Notes: generated from the sequence alone by a model not told the origin. 64,000 nt of DNA from Bacillota bacterium (GCA_023440965.1 JAEZRC010000007.1:434001-498000), one strand, 5' to 3'. Shown: positions 17,929 to 27,376, counted from the stretch's first letter. Translations and numbers: made by a program.

Positions 17929-18256
17929 TTATTATTTTTGTGAGCTTTGAAATTATATCAGTTAGCTCCTGTTTATAATTAAAATCACTGTCAATCTGAA
18001 TATGACATTGATGTAGAAAATCCTTTGTCATATCAGGCTTTGCATAATTCAGTATAATTATTGCCACAACAATAAGAACACATATCACGCATTGGAATAA
18101 TATAATCTGACCAAGTGAGATAGACATTGAAGATTTATATATATTCTCTTCATTATCTTCACTACTGAAAACATACTCATCGCTCTCATTGCAATTAAAG
18201 TCACTTTCAGTTTCATCTGAATATCCGATATCTTTGATTTTTATCAATTCATCCAT
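17915..18256 (-). CDS. Small single-pass membrane protein upstream of SpoIVFB-like protease
   Basis: A 113-residue protein with an acidic N-terminal half (many Asp/Glu/Ser, residues 1-45), one hydrophobic helix (about 51-72, ILFQCVICVLIVVAIIILNYA) and a short 40-residue exterior tail. It has no recognisable domain. It occupies the place of SpoIVFA, and the topology (cytosolic N-terminus, one helix, short external part) matches SpoIVFA's N-terminal portion, but the LytM/M23 domain is missing. GGAGGT precedes the ATG. A role as partner or inhibitor of the protease is inferred from overlap only. Confidence 0.65.
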   Translation of the reverse strand: MDELIKIKDIGYSDETESDFNCNESDEYVFSSEDNEENIYKSSMSISLGQIILFQCVICVLIVVAIIILNYAKPDMTKDFLHQCHIQIDSDFNYKQELTDIISKLTKIINAKI

Positions 18257-18314
18257 TGTTATACCTCCATTACTATTTTATAAATTTTATTAAAATAATA
18301 ATGTAAATATGCAA

Positions 18315-18340
18315 AAGAGCGTCACAAATGTGACGCTCTT
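18315..18340 (-). terminator. Terminator after spoVM
   Basis: A perfect 12-bp inverted repeat AAGAGCGTCACA/TGTGACGCTCTT with a 2-base loop, 10 bp after the spoVM stop. It marks the end of the yicC-spoVM operon. The T tract is short. Confidence 0.8.
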
Positions 18341-18349
18341 GGAAATGAT

Positions 18350-18433
18350 TTATTCTTTTTCTTTTTTAATCCCAAAAATAAGGCGGAAAAAGCTTGAAAT
18401 TACTTTTGGTGGCTTTACTACTACTATTTTCAT
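18350..18433 (-). CDS. spoVM: Stage V sporulation protein SpoVM (27 aa)
   Basis: A 27-codon gene with a strong ribosome-binding site (AGGAGGG six bases before the ATG at 18433). The peptide begins MKIVVVKPPKVISSFFR, continues with LIFG, and ends in a lysine/glutamate-rich tail. SpoVM of B. subtilis is 26 aa with MKFYTIKLPK...; Lys2, Lys7, Pro9, Lys10, Arg17 and Gly21 line up. It is an amphipathic helix that recognises positive curvature of the outer forespore membrane and anchors SpoIVA for coat assembly. Synteny is decisive: spoVM follows prkC-rsgA-(rpe)-thiN in B. subtilis too. The gene sits 63 bp after thiN. Confidence 0.9.
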   Translation of the reverse strand: MKIVVVKPPKVISSFFRLIFGIKKEKE

Positions 18434-18496
18434 ATCATACCCTCCTATGTAAATTCGCATCATAGTTTATAGTATTCAGAAAACAGAAATAAGTGA

Positions 18497-19135
18497 TTAT
18501 TTTTTTAAGTGAATTATAAGTAATTTTCCGTCTTTTACTGTAATTTCAGCAAAATTTTCTGTTATTTCATTAGATATTCCTATTGGAAAGTTTTGTGTAA
18601 CAACAACATTATCAAGTGGATACTTTACACCTTTTTCCGATACACCTTTCGCAGTATTTGTATAGGAAAAAACTGAAAGCACATAGTTTTCTTTCTTCTC
18701 AATTTTTGCTGTACTGTTTTTAATAATAAATAACTCTTCGGTTTCTGTAATTATTTTCCCACAAGCATTATGCTCAACAATATAATCAAGTGACTGAATA
18801 TTTGCATATGCATGATCAAATCTATTGCCCATAGCGCCATAGATCTCAAAGCAGCTATAGCCTTTTTCAAGAGCGTATTTTATGGCAAGCATTGTATCTG
18901 TATCGTCTTTTTCTTTTGGGTATCGGATAATTTCATCCACATCGTCTGGAATTATTTCTAAAGAGTCAAAATCACCAATAAGTACATTGACATGAACCTT
19001 AAGCTTCTTAGCGTGATAGTAACCGCTGTCGGCACATATTACATAATCTTTATCATTAACATTTATATTCAACGCATTATAATTATTAATGACACCACCA
19101 GTAAAGACAATACATTTTTTACTGTTATTGATCAT
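18497..19135 (-). CDS. thiN: Thiamine pyrophosphokinase
   Basis: A 212-residue enzyme transferring pyrophosphate from ATP to thiamine. The catalytic-domain signatures CADSGYYHAKKL, LIGDFDSL, PKEKDDTDTMLAIKYAL and GAMGNRFDHAYANI are all visible, followed by the B1-binding beta-domain. The ATG overlaps the rsgA stop by 4 bp (ATGA). In B. subtilis rpe lies between rsgA (cpgA) and thiN; it is absent here. Confidence 0.96.
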   Translation of the reverse strand: MINNSKKCIVFTGGVINNYNALNINVNDKDYVICADSGYYHAKKLKVHVNVLIGDFDSLEIIPDDVDEIIRYPKEKDDTDTMLAIKYALEKGYSCFEIYGAMGNRFDHAYANIQSLDYIVEHNACGKIITETEELFIIKNSTAKIEKKENYVLSVFSYTNTAKGVSEKGVKYPLDNVVVTQNFPIGISNEITENFAEITVKDGKLLIIHLKK

Positions 19136-20031
19136 TTTTTAATTTCCCATTCTTTTATTTGTTTTGCTTCCTCATACATTTGGACATAACTGTCGTGGCG
19201 TGATTTTTTAATCAAACCATTATTCACAGCTTCAATAACTGAACACCCTTTTTCCTTTGTGTGAGAACAATCCTGAAATCTACATTTACCAGTAAAATCT
19301 TCAAATTCAGTAAAACACGAAGCTAAATCTTCTTTCAAAATAATATCATAACGTTGCGTATCCAATGTTGAAAAGCCAGGAGTATCAGCAACATATCCAC
19401 CATCAGCAAACTTATATAACTCGACGTGACGAGTCGTATGCTTTCCACGGCCAAGCTTTTTGCTTATCTCATTTGTATTAAGTTTAAGCTCAGGAAGAAT
19501 ATTGTTAAGCATTGTGGATTTTCCAACACCTGAATTTCCAGTAAAAGCACTTAACTTCCCTGTCAGCTGTGCCAATACTTTTTCACAGCCCTCTCCTGTT
19601 ATGTTATTTACTGAATATACTGTGATTCCAGCTGAACTATATATATCAGTAATCTCATTAATACCCTTCATATCAATCTTTGTAATAGCAATTATAGGCT
19701 TAATATGCTTATATTCACATATAGCAATAAACTTATCAAGCAATAAGAAATTTGGGATAGGTGAACAAGTTGATACCACAAAAATTAATTGATCTAGATT
19801 AGCAAGAGGTGGTCGTATCAGATAATTCTTCCTATCAAAAATTTCTGATACTACATAGTTTTCATTATCCTCTGTTTCTATTCTTACTCTGTCCCCACAG
19901 CATGGCGATATATCTTTTTTTCTGAAAATACCCCTTGCACTACATTCAAATATGCCGTCGGGAGCCTCTACAAAGTAGATGCCCCCGATTGCTTTAGTTA
20001 TTATGCCGATTTTACTAATTAATAAAGCCAT
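19132..20031 (-). CDS. rsgA: Small-subunit-dependent GTPase RsgA (YloQ/CpgA)
   Basis: A 299-residue circularly permuted GTPase: OB-fold N-terminus, G4 ITKID, then G1 GNSGVGKSTMLN and G3 DTPGFS, and a C-terminal zinc domain with CRFQDCSHTKEKGCSV supplying Cys/His ligands. It is a checkpoint factor in 30S maturation. It lies between prkC (15-bp gap) and thiN (4-bp overlap), the conserved cpgA position; in B. subtilis CpgA is a PrkC substrate. Confidence 0.97.
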   Translation of the reverse strand: MALLISKIGIITKAIGGIYFVEAPDGIFECSARGIFRKKDISPCCGDRVRIETEDNENYVVSEIFDRKNYLIRPPLANLDQLIFVVSTCSPIPNFLLLDKFIAICEYKHIKPIIAITKIDMKGINEITDIYSSAGITVYSVNNITGEGCEKVLAQLTGKLSAFTGNSGVGKSTMLNNILPELKLNTNEISKKLGRGKHTTRHVELYKFADGGYVADTPGFSTLDTQRYDIILKEDLASCFTEFEDFTGKCRFQDCSHTKEKGCSVIEAVNNGLIKKSRHDSYVQMYEEAKQIKEWEIKK

Positions 20032-20045
20032 ATAAATCCTTTATT

Positions 20046-22124
20046 TTAATCATTACCTTTTACTGGTATTGCATCTGGTGATTGTGAATCATCTGTCGCA
20101 GAAGAGTCCGGTGTTGATTGTTCCGCAACTCTCGATGCTTCAGCAAAAGCATTTGCATTAATTATCTGAACATTAGAGTACTTCTTATTTATAAAATCAA
20201 TAGTAACTCTCGCATACTGCTTTGGACCATTTTGCTTTTGTTCAACACTTGAAACTTCAAATATTACAGTAACGTTTGAACCCTTACCTGTAAGTGGTAT
20301 AGAAATCTTACTTGCTTTATCAGTAACTGTTACACTACCAATCTGTTTTCCGTTTTCATTTGTATTATAACCGGTAATTATGAAAGATCCCTTTGCATTC
20401 TTGCCCATAGGAAGTTCAACAGTAACCTGTTCATCCTCTAACTTTCCGGAACTTACACGAATAATTACTTCAGTCCATTTAGCTACTGATGTATTTGGAG
20501 CAACACTCTGACTTACAACAGTACCAGCAGGTTTATCAGAGCTTATCGGTATTGGTTTACCTGTTATATACTTATCCTGAAGAAGCTTCATAGCATCATT
20601 TTCTTGCATTCCCTCAACCTTAGGAACAATAGTTGATGAGCTTAATGGCCCCTGACTTATATATACAGAAATTTCAGAACCATAGGCTGCTTTTGTATCA
20701 GCTGGCGGATCTGTTTTAACTACAGAATCCTTTGGAATGCTTTCATCTGTTACATTAATAGGAACAACCTTAAAGCCTTTTTCTTCAAGAACTGCCTTTG
20801 CATTATCAAAAGTCTTATTCTTCACATCAGGAACTTCAACCTGACGTTTACCCTTGCTGACTTTTATCTTGATTTCGCCATTGTTCTTTAATAGTCTACC
20901 CTCTGAAGGACTCTGTTCAAAGATTATTCCCTCATCATATTCTGCTGAATACTCCATTGTTGCTGTGAACTTAAACTTATTACCATATTCCTTTTTTGCA
21001 TCACTATATGACATGCCGATAAGCTTTGGAACTTTATAATCGCCATTCTTTTTATTATCATTTATCTTTATAAGTAAAGTACAAATAATAATTGCGACAA
21101 TTACTACTACACCAACGGTTACGCCAGTAAGAACAGGAATAATAAGTGAAGATTTTTCCTCTTCTTCATAATATTCTTCATCATCAACAGCCTCTTCTTC
21201 GACTCCTACAGATGATGAAGCTAATGGCTTAAAGAAAATTGTCGGATTCTCATTATTTGAAGAAACCATTTTATTGCTGTATCCAAATACTACAGTTGGA
21301 TTTGCTTTGAATATTTCGATATCTTTAATCATTTCTGAAGCAGACTGATATCTGTTAGCAGGTGATTTCTGCATTGCGTGAAGAACAATTTCTTCAAGTC
21401 CTTCTGGAATTGCTTCATTAATCTTTTTTAGTGGTACAACTGCATCCTGCATATGCATTAATGCTACTGCTACAGGGGTATCTGCTTCAAATGGCTTTTT
21501 ACCTGTAAGCATTTCATAGAGCATAGCTCCAACTGAATAGATATCGCTCTTCTCATCTGTAATATCACCTCTTGCCTGTTCAGGGCTAATATAATGAACA
21601 GAACCGATTGTCTTATCAGAAAGAGTTTTCCCTTCTACACGTGAAAATCTTGCAATACCAAAATCCATGACCTTTATTGTTCCGTCAGGGAAAAGCATAA
21701 TATTCTGTGGCTTTATATCTCTATGAACAATTCCTCTGTCATGAGCGTGCTGCAAAGCTCTTAAAATCTGAATAGTAAAATGAATTGCATCCTTCCATTT
21801 TAGGACGGATTGCTGCTCCATAAACTCCTTTAATGTAATTCCATCAATATATTCCATAACAATATACTGAATCTTATCAGTAAAACCAACGTCAAATATC
21901 TTAACTATATTTGGATGTGATAATACAGCTATTGCCTTTGATTCATTCCTGAATCTTCTTATAAAATCCTCATTACCAGCAAATTCTGTCTTTAAAATCT
22001 TAACAGCAACTGTTTTATTTTCCATAATATCTGTTGCTTTATAGACATCTGCCATTCCGCCGATACCAATAAGCTCAGTTATTTCATATCTGCCATCAAT
22101 TTTCTGTCCAATATTGCGATCCAT
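20046..22124 (-). CDS. prkC: PASTA-domain serine/threonine protein kinase
   Basis: A 692-residue receptor kinase. The kinase domain (about 10-265) has the glycine loop GIGGMADVYKA, Lys in VAVKILK, catalytic HRDIKPQN and DFGIAR. A transmembrane helix is at about residues 325-350, followed by three PASTA repeats (each starting with a PxLIGMS/ VPDVKNK / VPKVEGM type segment, about 360-565) and a 120-residue C-terminal extracellular extension. PASTA repeats sense muropeptides or lipid II; PrkC also responds to muropeptides in spore germination in B. subtilis. AGGAG lies in front of the ATG at 22124. The cognate phosphatase is directly upstream. Confidence 0.96.
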   Translation of the reverse strand: MDRNIGQKIDGRYEITELIGIGGMADVYKATDIMENKTVAVKILKTEFAGNEDFIRRFRNESKAIAVLSHPNIVKIFDVGFTDKIQYIVMEYIDGITLKEFMEQQSVLKWKDAIHFTIQILRALQHAHDRGIVHRDIKPQNIMLFPDGTIKVMDFGIARFSRVEGKTLSDKTIGSVHYISPEQARGDITDEKSDIYSVGAMLYEMLTGKKPFEADTPVAVALMHMQDAVVPLKKINEAIPEGLEEIVLHAMQKSPANRYQSASEMIKDIEIFKANPTVVFGYSNKMVSSNNENPTIFFKPLASSSVGVEEEAVDDEEYYEEEEKSSLIIPVLTGVTVGVVVIVAIIICTLLIKINDNKKNGDYKVPKLIGMSYSDAKKEYGNKFKFTATMEYSAEYDEGIIFEQSPSEGRLLKNNGEIKIKVSKGKRQVEVPDVKNKTFDNAKAVLEEKGFKVVPINVTDESIPKDSVVKTDPPADTKAAYGSEISVYISQGPLSSSTIVPKVEGMQENDAMKLLQDKYITGKPIPISSDKPAGTVVSQSVAPNTSVAKWTEVIIRVSSGKLEDEQVTVELPMGKNAKGSFIITGYNTNENGKQIGSVTVTDKASKISIPLTGKGSNVTVIFEVSSVEQKQNGPKQYARVTIDFINKKYSNVQIINANAFAEASRVAEQSTPDSSATDDSQSPDAIPVKGND

Positions 22125-22142
22125 TATGTTCACTCCTAATAA

Positions 22143-22871
22143 TTAGTTTGCAATCAACGCAAGAGTTATGTTGTCTTTTCCGCCCTCGTCAAGTGCATAT
22201 TTCATAAGCTTCTCTGAAGCTTGTTCAAGGTTATTACTATTTATAATTTCAGCGAGTATTTCATCACTGCAATAGCCTGACAAACCATCTGTACACATAA
22301 GTATTACTGAATTATCTGGAATATCTATCTCATAATAATCAGGTTCAAGTTTATCATCAATTCCAACGGCACGCGTAATTATATTTCGCTGGTGATGAGT
22401 TTTAAGTTCTTCAACCTTTATTTCACCCTGTTCATATAACATCTGAACATAAGTGTGGTCTGTTGAAATCTGTTGTACATTCTCTTTTCCAATTATATAT
22501 GCACGGCTATCACCGACATTTCCTATAAAAGCAATGTTATTTTTAATAATTCCACAGACACAAGTGGTTCCCATACCGATTTTAGATTCATCTGTGAGAG
22601 ATTTTTTAAAAACAATAGAGTTTGCAGCAATAAGTGAACTTAATATCAAATTCCTAATACTATTAAAATCTGCATCCTGGCGATAATTCTGAACTATTCT
22701 GTCAAATACAGCATTTACAGCAATTTCACTTGCCTCACTACCTGCATTTTCTCCTCCCATTCCGTCGCAGACAACAACAATGGCAGAGCCATCTGGCATT
22801 ACCTTAGTCAAAACTCTGTCCTGATTTTCTATACGAATCAAGCCAGTGTCAGTTTTTGTTATAATCTGCAT
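22143..22871 (-). CDS. stp: PP2C-type phosphatase paired with PrkC
   Basis: A 242-residue metal-dependent serine/threonine phosphatase (PrpC/Stp1). Metal-binding motifs are seen: NQDR near residue 16, VVCDGMGGENAGSEAS (about 33-48), FIGNVGDSRAYI, CTDGLSGY and GGKDNITLAL. It reverses PrkC phosphorylation; the two genes are separated by 18 bp and run in the usual prpC-prkC order. Confidence 0.96.
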   Translation of the reverse strand: MQIITKTDTGLIRIENQDRVLTKVMPDGSAIVVVCDGMGGENAGSEASEIAVNAVFDRIVQNYRQDADFNSIRNLILSSLIAANSIVFKKSLTDESKIGMGTTCVCGIIKNNIAFIGNVGDSRAYIIGKENVQQISTDHTYVQMLYEQGEIKVEELKTHHQRNIITRAVGIDDKLEPDYYEIDIPDNSVILMCTDGLSGYCSDEILAEIINSNNLEQASEKLMKYALDEGGKDNITLALIAN

Positions 22872-22888
22872 TGTTTCACTCCTTGCTA

Positions 22889-23917
22889 TTAAACTTCATA
22901 CTCTCTTCTGAGCTGACCACATGCTGCGTCAATATCAGTACCTAAGGTCCTTCTTATTGTTGCATTAATTCCCAAATCAGTCAGATACTTTTGAAAACGT
23001 TGAGCAGATTTATGAGTAGAGTTATAATTACGTTCTTTTATTTTATTAACTGGGATCAAATTAACATGGCAAATCATGCCCTTAAGCAATTTGGAAAGTT
23101 TTAAAGCATCACTCTGTGTGTCATTTACTCCATCTATTACTGCATATTCAAATGATATTCTTCTTCCTGTTTTATCTATATAATTCTTGCAGGCAGATAT
23201 CAGTTGATTAATATTATATCTATTATTAACTGGCATTATTTCACTTCGTGCCTCATCATCAGGAGAATGAAGTGAAATTGACAATGTGAGACCATATTTC
23301 AGTTGTGCAAGTTCATTAATTCTATCCACAAGTCCGCAAGTTGAAAGTGAAACATGTCGCAGACTCATGTTTGTTCCGTTATCTGATGATAAAATATTAA
23401 GAAACTTAATAACATTATCAAAATTATCAAGTGGTTCACCTATCCCCATAAGGACAATACTTGATACTTTTACCCCTGAATTTCTTTCAGTTTCATAAAG
23501 CTGAAGCAGCATTTCAGAAGGTTCAAGATTTCTCTTAAAGCCTGCTATTGTTGAAGCACAGAATTTGCATCCCATTTTGCAACCTACCTGAGTAGAAATA
23601 CAAAGACTATATCCGTGGTTATACTCCATAAGAACAGTTTCAACATAATTGCCATCAGAAAACTCATAAAGATATTTTACAGTATTATCCCTACTTGATT
23701 CAAGCTTTCTGACAACATTTAGCTTTTTTATACAAAAATAATTATCTAGTTTATCCTGTAGTTGTGCAGAAATATTAGTCATTTGCGAAAAATCTGTAAT
23801 TCTCTTCTGATGCAACCATTCATATATTTGACGGGCTCTGAATTTTTTCTCACCAAGTTCTATTATATTTTCTTCAAGCTCATTTAATGACATTGAAAGT
23901 ATATCTTTTTTCTCCAC
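22889..23917 (-). CDS. rlmN: 23S rRNA (A2503-C2) methyltransferase RlmN
   Basis: A 342-residue radical SAM enzyme. The cluster motif CKMGCKFCAS is visible, with the catalytic C-terminal cysteine in AACGQLRRE. GTG at 23917 was chosen because AAGGTG precedes it and because it lies 4 bp after the rsmB stop; an ATG at 24001 would overlap rsmB by 80 bp. RlmN methylates A2503 of 23S rRNA (and some tRNAs), affecting the peptidyl-transferase exit region. Confidence 0.95.
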   Translation of the reverse strand: MEKKDILSMSLNELEENIIELGEKKFRARQIYEWLHQKRITDFSQMTNISAQLQDKLDNYFCIKKLNVVRKLESSRDNTVKYLYEFSDGNYVETVLMEYNHGYSLCISTQVGCKMGCKFCASTIAGFKRNLEPSEMLLQLYETERNSGVKVSSIVLMGIGEPLDNFDNVIKFLNILSSDNGTNMSLRHVSLSTCGLVDRINELAQLKYGLTLSISLHSPDDEARSEIMPVNNRYNINQLISACKNYIDKTGRRISFEYAVIDGVNDTQSDALKLSKLLKGMICHVNLIPVNKIKERNYNSTHKSAQRFQKYLTDLGINATIRRTLGTDIDAACGQLRREYEV

Positions 23918-23921
23918 AATG

Positions 23922-25238
23922 TCACCTTGCCTTTCTGATTTTCGCAATAAAGAATCCGTCACTATTACAGAAATATGGGAAGATTGTTGCTTTATAATCA
24001 CCGAATGGAACTCCCAATTCTGAAAGTATATTTACTTTTTCATAATCACTGTGATTACCTATAAACTTATCAATGACATTGTCATTTTCTAATTTATTCA
24101 GTGTGCAAGTAGAATATACAAGCACACCACCAACTTTAAGATACTTATATGAGGTTTCAAGAATCTGATACTGAATATCAGGGAGATTGTCAAAATCAGA
24201 AAAATTCTTATATTTTATTTCAGGCTTTCGTCTGATTACTCCGAGACCTGAGCAAGGAACATCACACAGTATTTTATCTGCAATCGGTAGTTTTTCATTA
24301 AATTCTTTTGCATTATTAGTTCCAGCTTTTATTATATCAAGACCTAATCTTTTTGCGCCGTCCCAGATTAACTGTGCTCGCTTTTCATGAAGGTCAAAGG
24401 CAAGAAGTTGACCATTATTGTTCATAAGCTCTGCTATTGTGAATGCCTTGCCACCTGGTGCTGAACATAAGTCAAGAACAGTTTCGCCCTCTTTCGCATC
24501 AAGTGCAATACAACAAAGCTGGCTTGCTATATCCTGAACGTGAAAATATCCTTTTTTATATGCATTACTATTTTCAATTGAAACAGCATTATTTATTTCA
24601 AGGCAATTATTTATTATCGGAACTTTTTCAGCAATAATATCTTCTTTTGCAAGTTCTTCTATAAGAGTATCTATATCTATATTTTGAGTATTTACTCTTA
24701 TTGTAATAGGAGCTCGTCCAAGTGAAGTGCGAAGCATTGATAATGCAGCTTCCTCACCATAATCTAAAAGCCATTTCTGAATAAGCCACTGAGGACAGGA
24801 ATACTTTATAGAAAGATTTTCTATTTCATTTTTGCCCTTTGGAAGTACTTTTCCGTCACGGATAAAGCTCCTTAAAACTGCATTGACAAAGCCTTTTATT
24901 GCAGGATTTTTATTAGCTTGTGCAAGTATAACACTTTCATTAACAGCAGCACTTTCAGGAACGCTGTCCATATATAAAAGCTGATATATCCCCATCCTTA
25001 GGATTTGTCTGACTTCATCGGATAACTTATCAACTGGACGTGATGAATATTTCTTAATAATTAAATCAAGAGTCAATATGCGTTCTGTTACTCCATAAAA
25101 TAAAGCGGCCGCAAATTTCTTATCCTGTGGTGAAAGCTGACTTTTGTTGAGTGTTTCATCAAGCATAATATTTGAATATGAATTGTTTTTTGACATTTTA
25201 ACAAGCATCTGTAATACAACTTGTCTTGCAGTTTTCAT
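23922..25238 (-). CDS. rsmB: 16S rRNA (C967-C5) methyltransferase RsmB
   Basis: A 438-residue protein: an N-terminal NusB-like helical domain (about 1-130), then the m5C methyltransferase domain with SAM motif VLDLCSAPGGKAF, the DVPCSGLGVIRRKPE block and the nucleophile Cys in VYSTCTLNKLEN. It follows the zinc metallopeptidase gene and precedes rlmN, as in B. subtilis (yloM-yloN). Confidence 0.96.
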   Translation of the reverse strand: MKTARQVVLQMLVKMSKNNSYSNIMLDETLNKSQLSPQDKKFAAALFYGVTERILTLDLIIKKYSSRPVDKLSDEVRQILRMGIYQLLYMDSVPESAAVNESVILAQANKNPAIKGFVNAVLRSFIRDGKVLPKGKNEIENLSIKYSCPQWLIQKWLLDYGEEAALSMLRTSLGRAPITIRVNTQNIDIDTLIEELAKEDIIAEKVPIINNCLEINNAVSIENSNAYKKGYFHVQDIASQLCCIALDAKEGETVLDLCSAPGGKAFTIAELMNNNGQLLAFDLHEKRAQLIWDGAKRLGLDIIKAGTNNAKEFNEKLPIADKILCDVPCSGLGVIRRKPEIKYKNFSDFDNLPDIQYQILETSYKYLKVGGVLVYSTCTLNKLENDNVIDKFIGNHSDYEKVNILSELGVPFGDYKATIFPYFCNSDGFFIAKIRKAR

Positions 25239-25244
25239 TAAAAG

Positions 25245-25952
25245 CTAATCTCTCCTTCTGTTGTTTGCAATCATTATGCTTAAGATTATTCTTAATAATG
25301 TCGCAAGAGATGATACAAGCGCAGCAACATAAGTCATTGCAGCTGCTTTCAGTACTCTTTTTGCACCGACAAGCTCATCATCATATAAAATATTGTGTGA
25401 TTGTAAGGTATTAAGTGCTCTTGAGCTTGCATTAAATTCAACTGGTAAAGTTACAAGCTGAAATAATGCAACTGTTGCAAATAAAATTACTCCTATTATT
25501 GCTATTGTATTTGAAAACAATAATCCTAATAATACAATCCATATTCCAAGAGTTGAACCTATATTTGTTATTGGCACTAAAGCACTTCTTAATTTTATAG
25601 GTTTATAATCTGTTGCGTGCTGTATAGCATGTCCGACTTCGTGAGCAGCCACACCGATAGAAGCAACCGATGCACTGCCATAAACGCTATCGGATAATCT
25701 AACAACGTTTGTCTTTGGGTCAAAATGATCTGTAAGATGTCCGCTTATTCTTTCAATCTGAACATTAAACAGTCCATTATCATCTAAAATCTGTCTTGCT
25801 ACTTGAGAAGCTGTCAAACCCCTGTTGTTTTGTACTTTTGAATATCTGTCGAATGTTGACTTTACCTTAAACTGTGCCCATAGTGCAAAAATAAGGGCAG
25901 GTATCATCAATATCATTGTCGGATCATAATAAAATCCAAAACCGTAAGGCAT
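25245..25952 (-). CDS. YugP-type neutral zinc metallopeptidase, membrane
   Basis: A 235-residue membrane protein with zinc motif HEVGHAIQH (about residue 103), an N-terminal transmembrane segment and three C-terminal ones. The segments SASVASIGVAAHEVGH and PVEFNASSRAL are typical of the YugP (DUF zinc metallopeptidase) family, whose substrates are unknown. It has been inserted between fmt and rsmB relative to B. subtilis; this placement is common in Clostridia. Confidence 0.92.
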   Translation of the reverse strand: MPYGFGFYYDPTMILMIPALIFALWAQFKVKSTFDRYSKVQNNRGLTASQVARQILDDNGLFNVQIERISGHLTDHFDPKTNVVRLSDSVYGSASVASIGVAAHEVGHAIQHATDYKPIKLRSALVPITNIGSTLGIWIVLLGLLFSNTIAIIGVILFATVALFQLVTLPVEFNASSRALNTLQSHNILYDDELVGAKRVLKAAAMTYVAALVSSLATLLRIILSIMIANNRRRD

Positions 25953-25963
25953 TAAGAATTCTC

Positions 25964-26902
25964 CTATCTGAACATTTGATTTTTTTCTACAGGATTACCC
26001 CTCAGATAGTCCGCGGTTTTCATCCTCTTTGAACCTTCAGCCTGAAGCTCAAGAATTCTCAAAGAACCTGTTCCGCACAAAACAGTCAAATCCTTTTCAT
26101 TTATTATCTGCCCAAAGTTATCATTTTTATCATTTGTACTGATAATTTCTGATTTATATATCTTAATTCTCTTATCATTTAGTATTGCCGTAGCACAAGG
26201 CCAGTCAGAAAGCCCTCTTATCTGATTGTGAATTTCTGTTACTGATTTTGAAAAGTCAATCGGGCACATATCCTTTGATAGCATTGGTGCATAGCAGGAC
26301 AACGAATCATCCTGCTTTTGCGGTGTAATATTACCCTTTTCAAGTTCTTCAAGGGTTTTAATGAGCAAATCAGCGCCGATCACTGACAATCTGTCGTGAA
26401 GTTCGGAGGCTGTTTCATTTTCGCCGATTTCAGTAGAAGCTTTTAAAAGCATATCTCCTGTATCAAGTCCCTCTGCCATAAGCATTGTTGTAACGCCAGT
26501 TTCCTTTTCACCATTAAGAACACTCCATTGAATAGGACCAGCACCTCTGTATTTAGGCAACAATGATGCGTGGACATTTATACATCCGTACTTTGGAATA
26601 TCCAAGACATCTTTGGGGAGAAGCTTCCCGTAAGCAACAACTATAATATAATCAGGAGCAATGTCTTTTAATATCTGAATTGATTTTTCAGCGTCCTCAC
26701 CTTTTTTAAAGCTTATTGGCTGAAATACTTCAATAATATTTTCAAGTGCACAATTTTTTACTGGAGGAGGTGTAAGCTTATATCCTCTGCCCTTTGGTTT
26801 ATCAGGCTGTGAGAAAACAGCTTTTACATTATGCCCTGCTTTTACTAATGCCTTTAATGTTGGAACCGCAAAATCAGGAGTTCCCATAAAAACTATATTC
26901 AT
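25964..26902 (-). CDS. fmt: Methionyl-tRNA formyltransferase
   Basis: A 312-residue enzyme formylating initiator Met-tRNA with 10-formyl-THF. Visible are MGTPDFAVPTL at the N-terminus, catalytic Asn/His in CINVHASLLPKYRGAGPIQW, and the Asp in AEGLDTGDML. The C-terminal OB-like domain binds tRNA. It follows def (12-bp gap), the conserved def-fmt pair for adding and removing the formyl group. Confidence 0.97.
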   Translation of the reverse strand: MNIVFMGTPDFAVPTLKALVKAGHNVKAVFSQPDKPKGRGYKLTPPPVKNCALENIIEVFQPISFKKGEDAEKSIQILKDIAPDYIIVVAYGKLLPKDVLDIPKYGCINVHASLLPKYRGAGPIQWSVLNGEKETGVTTMLMAEGLDTGDMLLKASTEIGENETASELHDRLSVIGADLLIKTLEELEKGNITPQKQDDSLSCYAPMLSKDMCPIDFSKSVTEIHNQIRGLSDWPCATAILNDKRIKIYKSEIISTNDKNDNFGQIINEKDLTVLCGTGSLRILELQAEGSKRMKTADYLRGNPVEKNQMFR

Positions 26903-26914
26903 TAATATCCCCCG

Positions 26915-27376
26915 TTAGTCTTCTTCTATCTCTACCATTTCTTCAACTATATCCAGAAAAAGTTTCCCATCAAGATGGTCAGTTTCGTGACAAGCACAAC
27001 GGCATCCCATCTCTGTAAGATCCATCTCAAACCACTCGCCGTTTCTATTCTGTGCTTTAAGATGACAATTCATAGGGCGTGTAACATAGCCCCATTCATT
27101 TGGGCAGGATAGACATCCTTCAATATCTCTCTGGCTACCACTTGTATTTGAAATTGTAGGATTAATTGCTTCAACCACGCCTTCTCCAACATCCATGATA
27201 AATACTCTTTTTAAATAACCTACCTGAGGTGCAGCAAGTCCAACACCGTTTGCTGCTTTTAAAGTTTCAGCCATATCATCAAGTAATGTCCATAATTTCT
27301 GATCAAAAACTTCTACTGTCTTACACTTTTTTCTTAGTACATCTTCATTTTTTGATACGATTGCTCTTAATGCCAT
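26915..27376 (-). CDS. def: Peptide deformylase
   Basis: A 153-residue metalloenzyme removing N-formyl groups. All three motifs are visible: GVGLAAPQVG, EGCLSCPN (metal-binding Cys), and HETDHLDG (the HExxH-type H-E-T-D-H). It lies between priA and fmt. Confidence 0.97.
   Translation of the reverse strand: MALRAIVSKNEDVLRKKCKTVEVFDQKLWTLLDDMAETLKAANGVGLAAPQVGYLKRVFIMDVGEGVVEAINPTISNTSGSQRDIEGCLSCPNEWGYVTRPMNCHLKAQNRNGEWFEMDLTEMGCRCACHETDHLDGKLFLDIVEEMVEIEED

Noticed and set aside
23918..24001. ATG start for rlmN at 24001
   Set aside because: It would overlap rsmB by 80 bp and has no ribosome-binding site; GTG 23917 with AAGGTG fits better.
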